Below are positions 6,396 through 12,085 of a DNA stretch of 13,866 nucleotides, in pieces. The translations under genes and the position numbers were made by a program. Each line of letters begins with the position of its first letter. Position 1 is the first letter of the stretch. The notes beneath the pieces are model-generated. The model searched no databases. It was given only the letters and a program-made list of their open reading frames with translations, and was not told the origin of the DNA. Origin of the DNA: Faecalibacterium prausnitzii (lineage in GTDB: Bacteria > Bacillota > Clostridia > Oscillospirales > Ruminococcaceae); assembly GCA_004558805.1 (NCBI GenBank), contig SFDE01000032.1, positions 1 to 13,866 on the forward strand. The letters are read 5' to 3'.

Positions 6396-7025
6396 TCAGG
6401 GGGCAGCGCCGGGCGTTGGGTGTTGGGAAAAATCGTCTACGCCCTCCACCGGCTCCGGGCTGCCGGTCCCGGCAGAAAGCCGGGGCGACCAGTCCAGCGC
6501 GCGGCCGGTGGTGCAGTAGACCACCGCCGTGGTGTCGGGGGTGTCCGGGGTGTCGTTGCACAGCAGCAGCACGGGTTGACCATCCCGCCCGCAATACAGC
6601 TCTCTGCCTGTCTGGTGCGGGTACTGGGGGTCCTGTTTTTCATAGACAAAAAGTGTATCCTCCCTGCGCACAGCAAAGATGCAGTACAGCTCCCGCCCGC
6701 CGCCCGGCGCTGCGACCCGGTGGTCTGCCGGGATGTCCGCAACAAACTGCCACGGCTGTTCCTGCAGGCTGTCCAGTGCAGCGTCCACGTCGGCGGTGCG
6801 CTCCGGGACGCTGCCCAGATAGAGCACTGCGGCAAGGCTGCCGTTCTGTTCGGCCCGCTGCCGCAGCACGACAAGCTGCTCCGGCTCAGCAGAATCAGCA
6901 CCGGAAGCGGCTGTGCTGCTGCCTTGCCCGGCGCTGCCGGGGGCGGGGCGGACGGGGTCGCCGTCCACCGGCACGCAGCCCGCAAGGCTCAGGGTCAGCG
7001 CCAGCAGGGCGGTAAACAGCTTCAT
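6396..7025 (-). CDS. Lipoprotein, short paralogue of a tandem pair, unknown function
   Basis: This 209-residue protein has a lipobox (SLAGC, C17) and a Gly/Ser/Ala-rich linker, then a domain paralogous to residues 56-210 of the downstream lipoprotein: VLYLGS..TADVDAALDS, ADIPADHRVAAPGGGRELYCIF, DTLFVYEK, and RDGQPVLLLCND. The similarity ends at VEGVDDFSQHPTP, exactly where the long paralogue passes into its second domain, so this copy lacks about 140 residues. The remaining domain looks intact, so I call it a gene and not a pseudogene. Two starts are possible. The ATG at 7038-7040 has no ribosome binding site. The ATG at 7023-7025 has AAGGA at the right distance and gives a normal lipoprotein signal, so I prefer it. 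It follows the DUF6935 gene by 16 bases and precedes the long paralogue by 35. Confidence 0.85.
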   Translation of the reverse strand: MKLFTALLALTLSLAGCVPVDGDPVRPAPGSAGQGSSTAASGADSAEPEQLVVLRQRAEQNGSLAAVLYLGSVPERTADVDAALDSLQEQPWQFVADIPADHRVAAPGGGRELYCIFAVRREDTLFVYEKQDPQYPHQTGRELYCGRDGQPVLLLCNDTPDTPDTTAVVYCTTGRALDWSPRLSAGTGSPEPVEGVDDFSQHPTPGAAP

Positions 7026-7032
7026 GGTCAGG

Positions 7033-7037
7033 TCCTT
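7033..7037 (-). promoter_or_regulatory. Ribosome binding site deciding the start of the short lipoprotein
   Basis: AAGGA on the minus strand lies 7 bases upstream of the ATG at 7023-7025. It also lies inside the coding region that would result from using the ATG at 7038-7040, which favours the inner start. Confidence 0.6.
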
Positions 7038-7041
7038 CATC

Positions 7042-7587
7042 TTACGCCCACGGGTCAGCGGACACCGGGGTGCGGATACCGGTCATAAGGTACTGCTCCC
7101 ACAAGAACCACTGTCCGTTGCCCTTGCGGCGCAGCTTGATGGGTCGGGGGGCATCGGCACCGCCGCAGGGGATGAAGAGCTTGCAATAGCCATCTTCCAC
7201 ATAGGAGGTGTGGTTGCTGCCCACCAGAAGGGTGAAGGGCTGGCGGGGGGTATAGCCGTTTTCCGGCGATGCGCCCACAAAGTAGGAGAAGGGGATGTAG
7301 CTCTTGCCGTCCCGGAAGCGGTCGTTCAAAAAGGAGATGTCCTGCCCGTTCAGCGGGCGGGGGCCCCGCAGCCAGTTGAGCATCTCCTGCCCGATGGTCT
7401 TGTCGGCACCGTAGGCGCACAGTGCGCAGACGGTGAGGGCTGCGGTCTTAAAGGGGGTGTCCAGACTGGCCTCCGGCAGCTCCTGCATCTGGGCAAGGCT
7501 TTCCGGCAGAGCCTGAAAGGTAAAGGTGACGGTCTGGTTTCCACCGGCGGTGGCAGCGGCCTGTTTCATCCTATCAAAAAGTCCCAT
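7042..7587 (-). CDS. DUF6935-family protein
   Basis: This 181-residue soluble protein matches my memory of the DUF6935 family over its whole length: an N-terminal MGLFDRMK helix, FTFQALPESLAQMQELPEA, LDTPFKTAALTVCALC, GQEMLNWLRGPRPL, DRFRDGKSYIPFSYFVGA, the central GYTP segment, and a C-terminal PIKLRRKGNGQWFLWEQY..D..DPWA ending. The function is unknown. It has no signal peptide or membrane helix, but the first nine residues form a short amphipathic start like those of membrane-docking proteins. Members I recall occur in gut clostridia beside zinc-ribbon and TPM genes. AGAAAGGAG precedes the ATG by 6-8 bases. It begins 33 bases after the 2TM gene, in the middle of the operon. Family call confident, role not. 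Confidence 0.9.
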   Translation of the reverse strand: MGLFDRMKQAAATAGGNQTVTFTFQALPESLAQMQELPEASLDTPFKTAALTVCALCAYGADKTIGQEMLNWLRGPRPLNGQDISFLNDRFRDGKSYIPFSYFVGASPENGYTPRQPFTLLVGSNHTSYVEDGYCKLFIPCGGADAPRPIKLRRKGNGQWFLWEQYLMTGIRTPVSADPWA

Positions 7588-7620
7588 GAGAATACTCCTT
7601 TCTGTTTCAGCTGTGAGGGT

Positions 7621-8052
7621 TCAGCCCCGGCTCAGGTCATGGCGGGGCACGGTCCGCCTGCGGACCATCTTCTGGTTCAGGTCCAGACTGAGGTTTACAA
7701 AATAGCCGTTTTCAAAATACCATGCAAGGTCCTTTGTGTCCATGCCAACGCTGTTGCACAGCCACCGCAGGGGCACCTCCGGCCCGGAGTAGCTCTCCAC
7801 CCGCCGGGCGATGGTCCTTGCGTGGTAGCGGCGGACCTCCCCGCGGGCAAACAGCGCCAGGGGCACAGCGCCCACCACGATCCAGAACACATAGCCTCCG
7901 ATGTGGGAATAGTCCTTATCCTGCAAACTCAGGCAGAGGGTATACAGCCCGCCAAAGGAGCAGAACACGCAGAAGGCAAGCCCCGCGTTCCGCAGCCATT
8001 TGAGGACATGCGGGATCTCGCCGCGGGCTTTTTCCGAAAGATAAGGGTTCAT
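7621..8052 (-). CDS. Two-helix membrane protein with a small cytoplasmic C-terminal domain
   Basis: This 143-residue protein has two membrane helices (about 24-44 and 52-69) joined by a short charged loop. An Arg-rich stretch (ARGEVRRYHARTIARRV) follows, then a C-terminal domain (about 88-133) of the pattern VPLRWLCNSVGMDTKDLAWYFENGYFVN..LDLNQKMV. That pattern resembles small winged-helix-like domains on 2TM proteins of the XpaC/DUF type, where residues after 'l..LA..lg.s...v..dl..mi..G.f' form the wing. The resemblance is by eye only. By the positive-inside rule the C-terminus would be cytoplasmic. Two ATGs are close together: the one at 8058 is a single base from the AGGAG box, so the one at 8052 (7-base spacing) is chosen. 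The box overlaps the stop codon of the TPM gene, a sign of tight co-transcription. Confidence 0.85.
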   Translation of the reverse strand: MNPYLSEKARGEIPHVLKWLRNAGLAFCVFCSFGGLYTLCLSLQDKDYSHIGGYVFWIVVGAVPLALFARGEVRRYHARTIARRVESYSGPEVPLRWLCNSVGMDTKDLAWYFENGYFVNLSLDLNQKMVRRRTVPRHDLSRG

Positions 8053-8059
8053 AAGCATA

Positions 8060-8066
8060 CTCCTTT
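8060..8066 (-). promoter_or_regulatory. Ribosome binding site overlapping the TPM-gene stop codon
   Basis: The minus strand reads TGAAAGGAG, in which the TGA is the stop codon of the TPM gene and AGGAG serves the 2TM gene. It lies 7 bases from the ATG at 8052 but 1 base from the ATG at 8058, which settles the start. Confidence 0.7.
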
Positions 8067-8914
8067 CAGAACGAGCCGCCTCCGCCGCCGTGGGTCACGC
8101 CGCTGGAGGAGGTGTGGGTGGAGCTGCCGCCGGAGCTGTCGGAGTCCTTTTCCTCCACATGCTCCGTGCGCTGCACATCCCGGTACAGGAACAGCTCCCG
8201 GCTGTTGGTCAGGTTCATGCTGCCCTCCCGCACATAGCTGGCGGCGTTCTGCTGGAACGCCACACTGCGCAGCTGGCTTTTCATCACGCTGACGATGACC
8301 CATGCCAGCACAAGACCGATGCCCAGCGCAAGGAACAGGTACATGAGAGACAGCGGCTCCCGGGGCAGGTTATTCACGTCATAGTGGTGACCCGCCCGGG
8401 CAGCGTCGATGTAAGTATCCGACCATTGGACAAAGGTGCGGAAGGCGGCGGCGTAGTCTCCCTCCGCCATAAAGGGCCTCATCTGTTCGCCAAGGTACTG
8501 GATGCCGGCGTCTGTAAAGGCGGTGATGCCGTAGCCGCAGGTGGAGATGTGCCATTTGCGGTCGCCCACGCTCACCAGCAGCAGCACGCCGTCCATATCG
8601 GAGCCGTAGCCGAACTGGCAGTAATCATAGAGGTCATCAGCATAGGTCTCCATGTTGTCGTAGTCCACGCTTTCCAGCGACTCGATGGTAGCAATGGTCA
8701 CATCGAAGCTCTGGCGCAGACTCAGCTCTTCCAGTGCATCCTCCAGCTCGTTGTCCTCGTCCTCGGTCAGGACCCCTGCGCTGTCGTTCATGCGATAGTA
8801 CAGGTCGGCAAAGCCGCCCTCCACCGCAAAGGTCGGAACAGCCAGCGCCGCCGCAAGGACCAGTGCTGCCAGCGCCGCAAAGAGGGAGTGCAGTCGGTTG
8901 GAAGTCTTTTTCAT
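8066..8914 (-). CDS. TPM-domain membrane protein, YdjH-like
   Basis: This 282-residue protein has a signal peptide (1-30, cleavage near TFA-V), then an extracytoplasmic TPM domain (about 35-175): YRMNDSAGVLTEDEDNELEDALEELS, FDVTIAT, YADDLYDYCQFGYGSDMDGVLLLVSVGDRKWHISTCGYG, and EQMRPFMAEGDYAAAF. A single membrane helix (about 188-211) and a cytoplasmic tail ending in a Ser/Gly-rich THGGGGGSF follow. TPM domains are small metal-binding folds seen in photosystem repair and in B. subtilis YdjH. The Gly-rich GGGSF end is typical of this family. In B. subtilis YdjH acts with YdjG and the SPFH protein YdjI. Here YdjG- and YdjI-like genes lie 14 bases and about 3.2 kb upstream. The start at 8914 has GGAGGG 7-8 bases upstream, and the longer frame to 9010 would destroy the signal peptide and overlap the preceding gene. 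Confidence 0.93.
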   Translation of the reverse strand: MKKTSNRLHSLFAALAALVLAAALAVPTFAVEGGFADLYYRMNDSAGVLTEDEDNELEDALEELSLRQSFDVTIATIESLESVDYDNMETYADDLYDYCQFGYGSDMDGVLLLVSVGDRKWHISTCGYGITAFTDAGIQYLGEQMRPFMAEGDYAAAFRTFVQWSDTYIDAARAGHHYDVNNLPREPLSLMYLFLALGIGLVLAWVIVSVMKSQLRSVAFQQNAASYVREGSMNLTNSRELFLYRDVQRTEHVEEKDSDSSGGSSTHTSSSGVTHGGGGGSF

Positions 8915-8928
8915 CGTTCGTCCCTCCT

Positions 8929-9993
8929 TTACAGGATCCGTGCCAGCCACAGCAGCCACATCACGCCGTAGGAAGCGGCGGAAAGGGCAGCCGTAAGGCC
9001 CAGCATCCACTTGCGGGCAGCGCCCTTGTCCACGGGCAGGTCGCCCACGAATCTGCCGGTCTGACCGTTCATGGCAAACAGATAGTTTTCGCCCCGCCAG
9101 CTAGTGCTCAGCAGCCAGACCGGGAACAGCGCATACTTTGCCTTGCCGCCGTGCAGCTGGATGCTGCTGTTTTCCACCTTGACCGAATCGTAGCCGGTAA
9201 CGGTCTGCTGGAACGTCTCCTCGGTGGAGCGGCGGATGCGCTTGTTGGCCCGCTCGATGCTGTCCTCGGCGCTCACATCGTATTTGTCTGCCACATAGCC
9301 CGCCAGATAGGCGGTCTGGAAGGGGATGGCGTCCTGCATGGCAAAAGGCTCGATGGACTCCATCAGGTCGTCCTCGATCTTGGACGAGCCGTCCACCGGC
9401 ACTGCGTCAAAACCCAGGGTGCCGTCCCGCCGGACGGAGTAGTAGTTGGTCTCGGTATAGTCGTATTTGCTGTCCGACCAGCAGCGGGTCCGGGTAGCGG
9501 TGAACCGCAGCTGAGCGTCGGCGTCGCTGTCAAAGAGCCAGAAGGGCACATACACTCCCTTGATCTCATCGATGTGGTTCTGGCTGCGGAACACCCGGGG
9601 CAGCAGAGTCTTGCCCTTGAGATGCTCCTGCAGCTTTGCCTTGGCGGCTTTTTTGTCCAGCTTGAAGGGGATGATGAGGTCGGGCCGCAGGGCCCCGGCA
9701 AACTGTCCGGTGAGGACGATGGGGTTGCCGCAGAAGGGGCAGGCGGACGCAGCCATGGTGTCGTCGCCCACGATCTCGCCGCCGCAGCTCTTGTCCCCTT
9801 CTGCCCAGCTGCCGCCGGGGGTCGCCCACTCCATCTCGCTGGGCTTTTCGTCCTTCAGCTCCTCGTCGTAGCCCTTGAGGGTATCCACATCGAACTCGGT
9901 GTCGCAGTAGGGGCATTTCATCTTCTGGGTGGCGCTGTCAAACTGGATGGCGCCATCGCAGCAGGGGCACTTGTATTCCAGCATTCCTGCCAT
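8929..9993 (-). CDS. TFIIB-type zinc-ribbon protein with C-terminal membrane helix, YdjG-like
   Basis: This 354-residue protein starts with a zinc ribbon (C9-P-C-C12 ... C27-P-Y-C30). A second ribbon-like segment shows C70 and C85-P-F-C88 but has Asp at position 67, where the partner cysteine is expected. The middle carries the family signature IPFKLDKKAAKAKLQEHLKGKTLLPRVF...HIDEIKGVYVPFWLFD (about 108-152). Later come FPVWLLSTSWRGENYLFAMNGQTGRFVGDLPVDKG (about 293-327) and a hydrophobic C-terminus (about 331-354). This is the plan of B. subtilis YdjG and other 'TFIIB-type zinc ribbon-containing' membrane proteins. The role is probably scaffolding at the membrane, not transcription. The ATG at 9993 has AGGAGG 7 bases upstream. 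The TPM ribosome binding site overlaps this gene's stop region. Confidence 0.93.
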   Translation of the reverse strand: MAGMLEYKCPCCDGAIQFDSATQKMKCPYCDTEFDVDTLKGYDEELKDEKPSEMEWATPGGSWAEGDKSCGGEIVGDDTMAASACPFCGNPIVLTGQFAGALRPDLIIPFKLDKKAAKAKLQEHLKGKTLLPRVFRSQNHIDEIKGVYVPFWLFDSDADAQLRFTATRTRCWSDSKYDYTETNYYSVRRDGTLGFDAVPVDGSSKIEDDLMESIEPFAMQDAIPFQTAYLAGYVADKYDVSAEDSIERANKRIRRSTEETFQQTVTGYDSVKVENSSIQLHGGKAKYALFPVWLLSTSWRGENYLFAMNGQTGRFVGDLPVDKGAARKWMLGLTAALSAASYGVMWLLWLARIL

Positions 9994-10013
9994 AGCGTTT
10001 CCTCCTGTATTCT

Positions 10014-10046
10014 GCGGGGCGGGTCCTTGCCCGCCCCGCCGTTTTT
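10014..10046. terminator. GC-rich hairpin inside the operon
   Basis: GCGGGGCGGG (10014-10023) and CCCGCCCCGC (10030-10039) form a perfect 10-bp stem with a 6-base loop, between the twin-arginine lipoprotein gene and the YdjG-like gene. The T run (10042-10046) follows it only on the plus strand. In the direction of transcription no U tract follows, so full termination is unlikely. It may attenuate expression or protect mRNA ends between the first three and last seven genes. Confidence 0.5.
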
Positions 10047-10063
10047 ATGCGGTCTTGTGCGGC

Positions 10064-11155
10064 TCAGAAGTCCGTGGTGATGCGGAACACCACCGGCTCG
10101 TCCGGCTCGGTGGCTTTGCCGTGGTGGCCCACTGCAAGGAAAGCGTTTTCCTCCAGCGGCAGGAAAACATCAAAGGTGCAGAAGTCGCCGCACAGCTGGC
10201 ACAGGGTCTCGCGCTCGCCCACGGGGAGGGACTTTTCCAAAAAAGTGCCGTCCGGCGCGTACAGCTCCCATACATAGCCCGTGTCCAGCAGATAGCCGTT
10301 GGGGCGCTTCATCATCACGGCGTCAAAGCTGCCCACCGGCTGCGTGCTGCGGGTCAGCTCATTGCCGTCCAGATCAAAGGCGGCAAAGTAGTAGTCGCCG
10401 CTGGAATCAAACTCGCCCACCGTCAGCAGTTCGTCCCCGCTGAGGTTGAGGGAAGGCATCTGCTCAAAGGGTCCGATCTCGCCATCGCCTTCCAGAGTCA
10501 GCTCAGTGTACTCGCCGTCCTGCACTAGCACCGGTGCGGAGTCGGTCCAGTAGATTACGGTCAGATCCCGATCCTTGGAGGAATAGCAGCTGCCCATGTA
10601 GTCCAGTGCGTCGCCGGGCTCTTCCGGGTCGCTGCTGTTCAGATCGTAGCAGTAGACATCAAAGGGATCCATGGCGTACAGGATGCCATTGCGGTCGATG
10701 CTGAGGGCGTTGCTTCCGTCAATGTTGTACTCTGCCACCGGGGTCAGCCGGTCGTCCTTGATGGCATACTCGAAGATCTTTGCCGACTGCTCTTCATCGT
10801 CCTCGTTGTAGAAACTGAAGAAGTAATTGCCCCGGTAGCTGTCCGCTTGGATCACATGATAGGCACCGCCTACCTCCCGGCGGATGTCAAAGGGGATGTA
10901 CTGTGCCTTGAAGGTGTATTCGCCGATGGTCAGCTCCCCGGTCTGGAACTGGGTCACAGGGGCCCCTGCAGGGACGGCTTTGTCCACTGCTGATTCCGGC
11001 TGTGCCGAAGCGGACGGGGCACTGCTGCTGGAAGCCGGTGCACTGGAAACGCTGGATGCGCTGGCAGCACCGGAGCCGCCGCAGGCCGTCAGTGCAAGGG
11101 CGGCGGTGGTGACCCCCACCGCCTTGAGGAAATTGCGCCGCTGGATCTTTTTCAT
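10064..11155 (-). CDS. Twin-arginine-type lipoprotein, probable beta-propeller-like, unknown function
   Basis: This 363-residue protein begins MKKIQRRNFLKAVGVTTAALALTAC. A twin-arginine motif (R6-R7-N-F-L-K) is combined with a lipobox ending at C25, suggesting Tat export followed by lipid attachment. Residues about 27-60 are a Ser/Ala/Pro-rich linker. The rest is a repetitive beta-strand pattern with recurring Asp/Gly turns (YAIKDDRLTPVAEYNIDGSNALSIDRNGILYAMD, FAAFDLDGNELTRS, FLAVGHHGKATEPDEPVVFRI), which suggests a beta-propeller but is not a recognised family. No catalytic motif is seen. GGAGG lies about 8 bases before the ATG at 11155. The longer frame to 11203 adds an Arg/Lys-rich extension ahead of the signal, so it is rejected. 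It sits third in the operon, 22 bases after the DUF4428 gene, so an extracellular sensor or partner role is plausible. Confidence 0.88.
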   Translation of the reverse strand: MKKIQRRNFLKAVGVTTAALALTACGGSGAASASSVSSAPASSSSAPSASAQPESAVDKAVPAGAPVTQFQTGELTIGEYTFKAQYIPFDIRREVGGAYHVIQADSYRGNYFFSFYNEDDEEQSAKIFEYAIKDDRLTPVAEYNIDGSNALSIDRNGILYAMDPFDVYCYDLNSSDPEEPGDALDYMGSCYSSKDRDLTVIYWTDSAPVLVQDGEYTELTLEGDGEIGPFEQMPSLNLSGDELLTVGEFDSSGDYYFAAFDLDGNELTRSTQPVGSFDAVMMKRPNGYLLDTGYVWELYAPDGTFLEKSLPVGERETLCQLCGDFCTFDVFLPLEENAFLAVGHHGKATEPDEPVVFRITTDF

Positions 11156-11177
11156 CGGGAGATCCTCCTTTTTCTGC

Positions 11178-12044
11178 TTATTGCACCTGCGCAAACGCTG
11201 CATCGGCGCGGCGGGTATACAGTGCCATGCCGCCGGTCTGGGCGTCGTTTGCTGCGTTGATATTTTCTACAAACTGCGCCTTCTGCTCCTCGGTGAGGGT
11301 GCCGCCCTTCATGGCAGCGGATGCCACGGCACCCATGGCATTGATCATGCCTGCGGCTCCCTTCAGGTTCCGCTTTTCTGCCTTGGACATGCCGGAGCCG
11401 AAAAGGCTGGTCTCATTATCGTGGACCCCGAAGATGTGGTCCAGATGCTGCCGTGCGATGTGGGCATAGCCGATCTCCCGCCGGTCCCGCTTGCTGAAGC
11501 AAATGACCAGTTCCTGCTTGATGTAGGGGTGGGGCTGCAGACCCCGTCTGGTCTGGGCCTCGGTAATGCCGCGGGGCTGCACCAGACGGATCTTCAGTCC
11601 GCCGCCGTTGAGGGTCGGCTCCTTTCCCGGCTCCTTGGCGGGGGTCTCGTCCAGATACTCCTCGTAGCTGGCGATCTGGTCGTAGCGGATCAGCTCCGGC
11701 ATCTTGCCCCTGCCGCCGGTCCGGTCCCGGATGTACATCAGACCCAGCTCATCGCAGAACACAAGCCCCATCTGGCTGGGCGTGGAGGGGTATGCGTTGA
11801 CCCGGAGCTCGGTCTTTTCAAAGACCTCATGGAACACCCGCTCCATCTTTTCCATGTATGCCATGTGCTCCCTGACCTGGTCCAGAGTCAGCTCGCTGAG
11901 GCGGATATACTTGGAGCAGCGGTCGCCGCAGTCATCGCAGATAAACTGCCCGTCCCGCAGCTTGGAGCGGTGCAGGGTGCCGCACTCCTTGCCGCAGACC
12001 GCACAGTTCTGTTTTGCGAATAAATTGGAGAAGAATCCCATCAT
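11178..12044 (-). CDS. DUF4428-family zinc-ribbon protein
   Basis: This 288-residue protein opens with MMGFFSNLFAKQ, a short hydrophobic/amphipathic start. The DUF4428 zinc ribbon follows: C14-A-V-C17-G-K-x-C-G ... KLRDGQFICDDCG (C36, C39). Residues about 47-215 hold a globular domain with PELIRYDQIASYEEY, GGLKIRLVQPRG and YAHIARQHLDHIFGV, of the kind that accompanies DUF4428 and often resembles a PH-like fold (inference). The C-terminus (about 235-288) is Ala/Gly/Met-rich and ends TLTEEQKAQFVENINAAND...ADAAFAQVQ. No signal peptide is seen, so it should be cytoplasmic or peripheral at the membrane. Function unknown. Two adjacent ATGs are possible (12044, 12041), and AGAAAGGAG fits the first at 6 bases. 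It follows the SPFH gene by 41 bases, so the two are almost certainly co-expressed. Confidence 0.9.
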   Translation of the reverse strand: MMGFFSNLFAKQNCAVCGKECGTLHRSKLRDGQFICDDCGDRCSKYIRLSELTLDQVREHMAYMEKMERVFHEVFEKTELRVNAYPSTPSQMGLVFCDELGLMYIRDRTGGRGKMPELIRYDQIASYEEYLDETPAKEPGKEPTLNGGGLKIRLVQPRGITEAQTRRGLQPHPYIKQELVICFSKRDRREIGYAHIARQHLDHIFGVHDNETSLFGSGMSKAEKRNLKGAAGMINAMGAVASAAMKGGTLTEEQKAQFVENINAANDAQTGGMALYTRRADAAFAQVQ

Positions 12045-12085
12045 GGTATGCTCCTTTCTGTTGCCGGGGGTATCTTCTTCCGGGA

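Noticed and set aside
6361..6594. N-terminal extension of the long lipoprotein
   Set aside because: It would bury the lipoprotein signal and overlaps the short paralogue. AGAAAGGAG just before 6360 fixes the start.
11178..11330. SHOCT-like motif at the end of the DUF4428 protein (GGTLTEEQKAQF)
   Set aside because: It only partly fits the SHOCT pattern (no following Lys/Leu-Leu helix end), so no domain is claimed.
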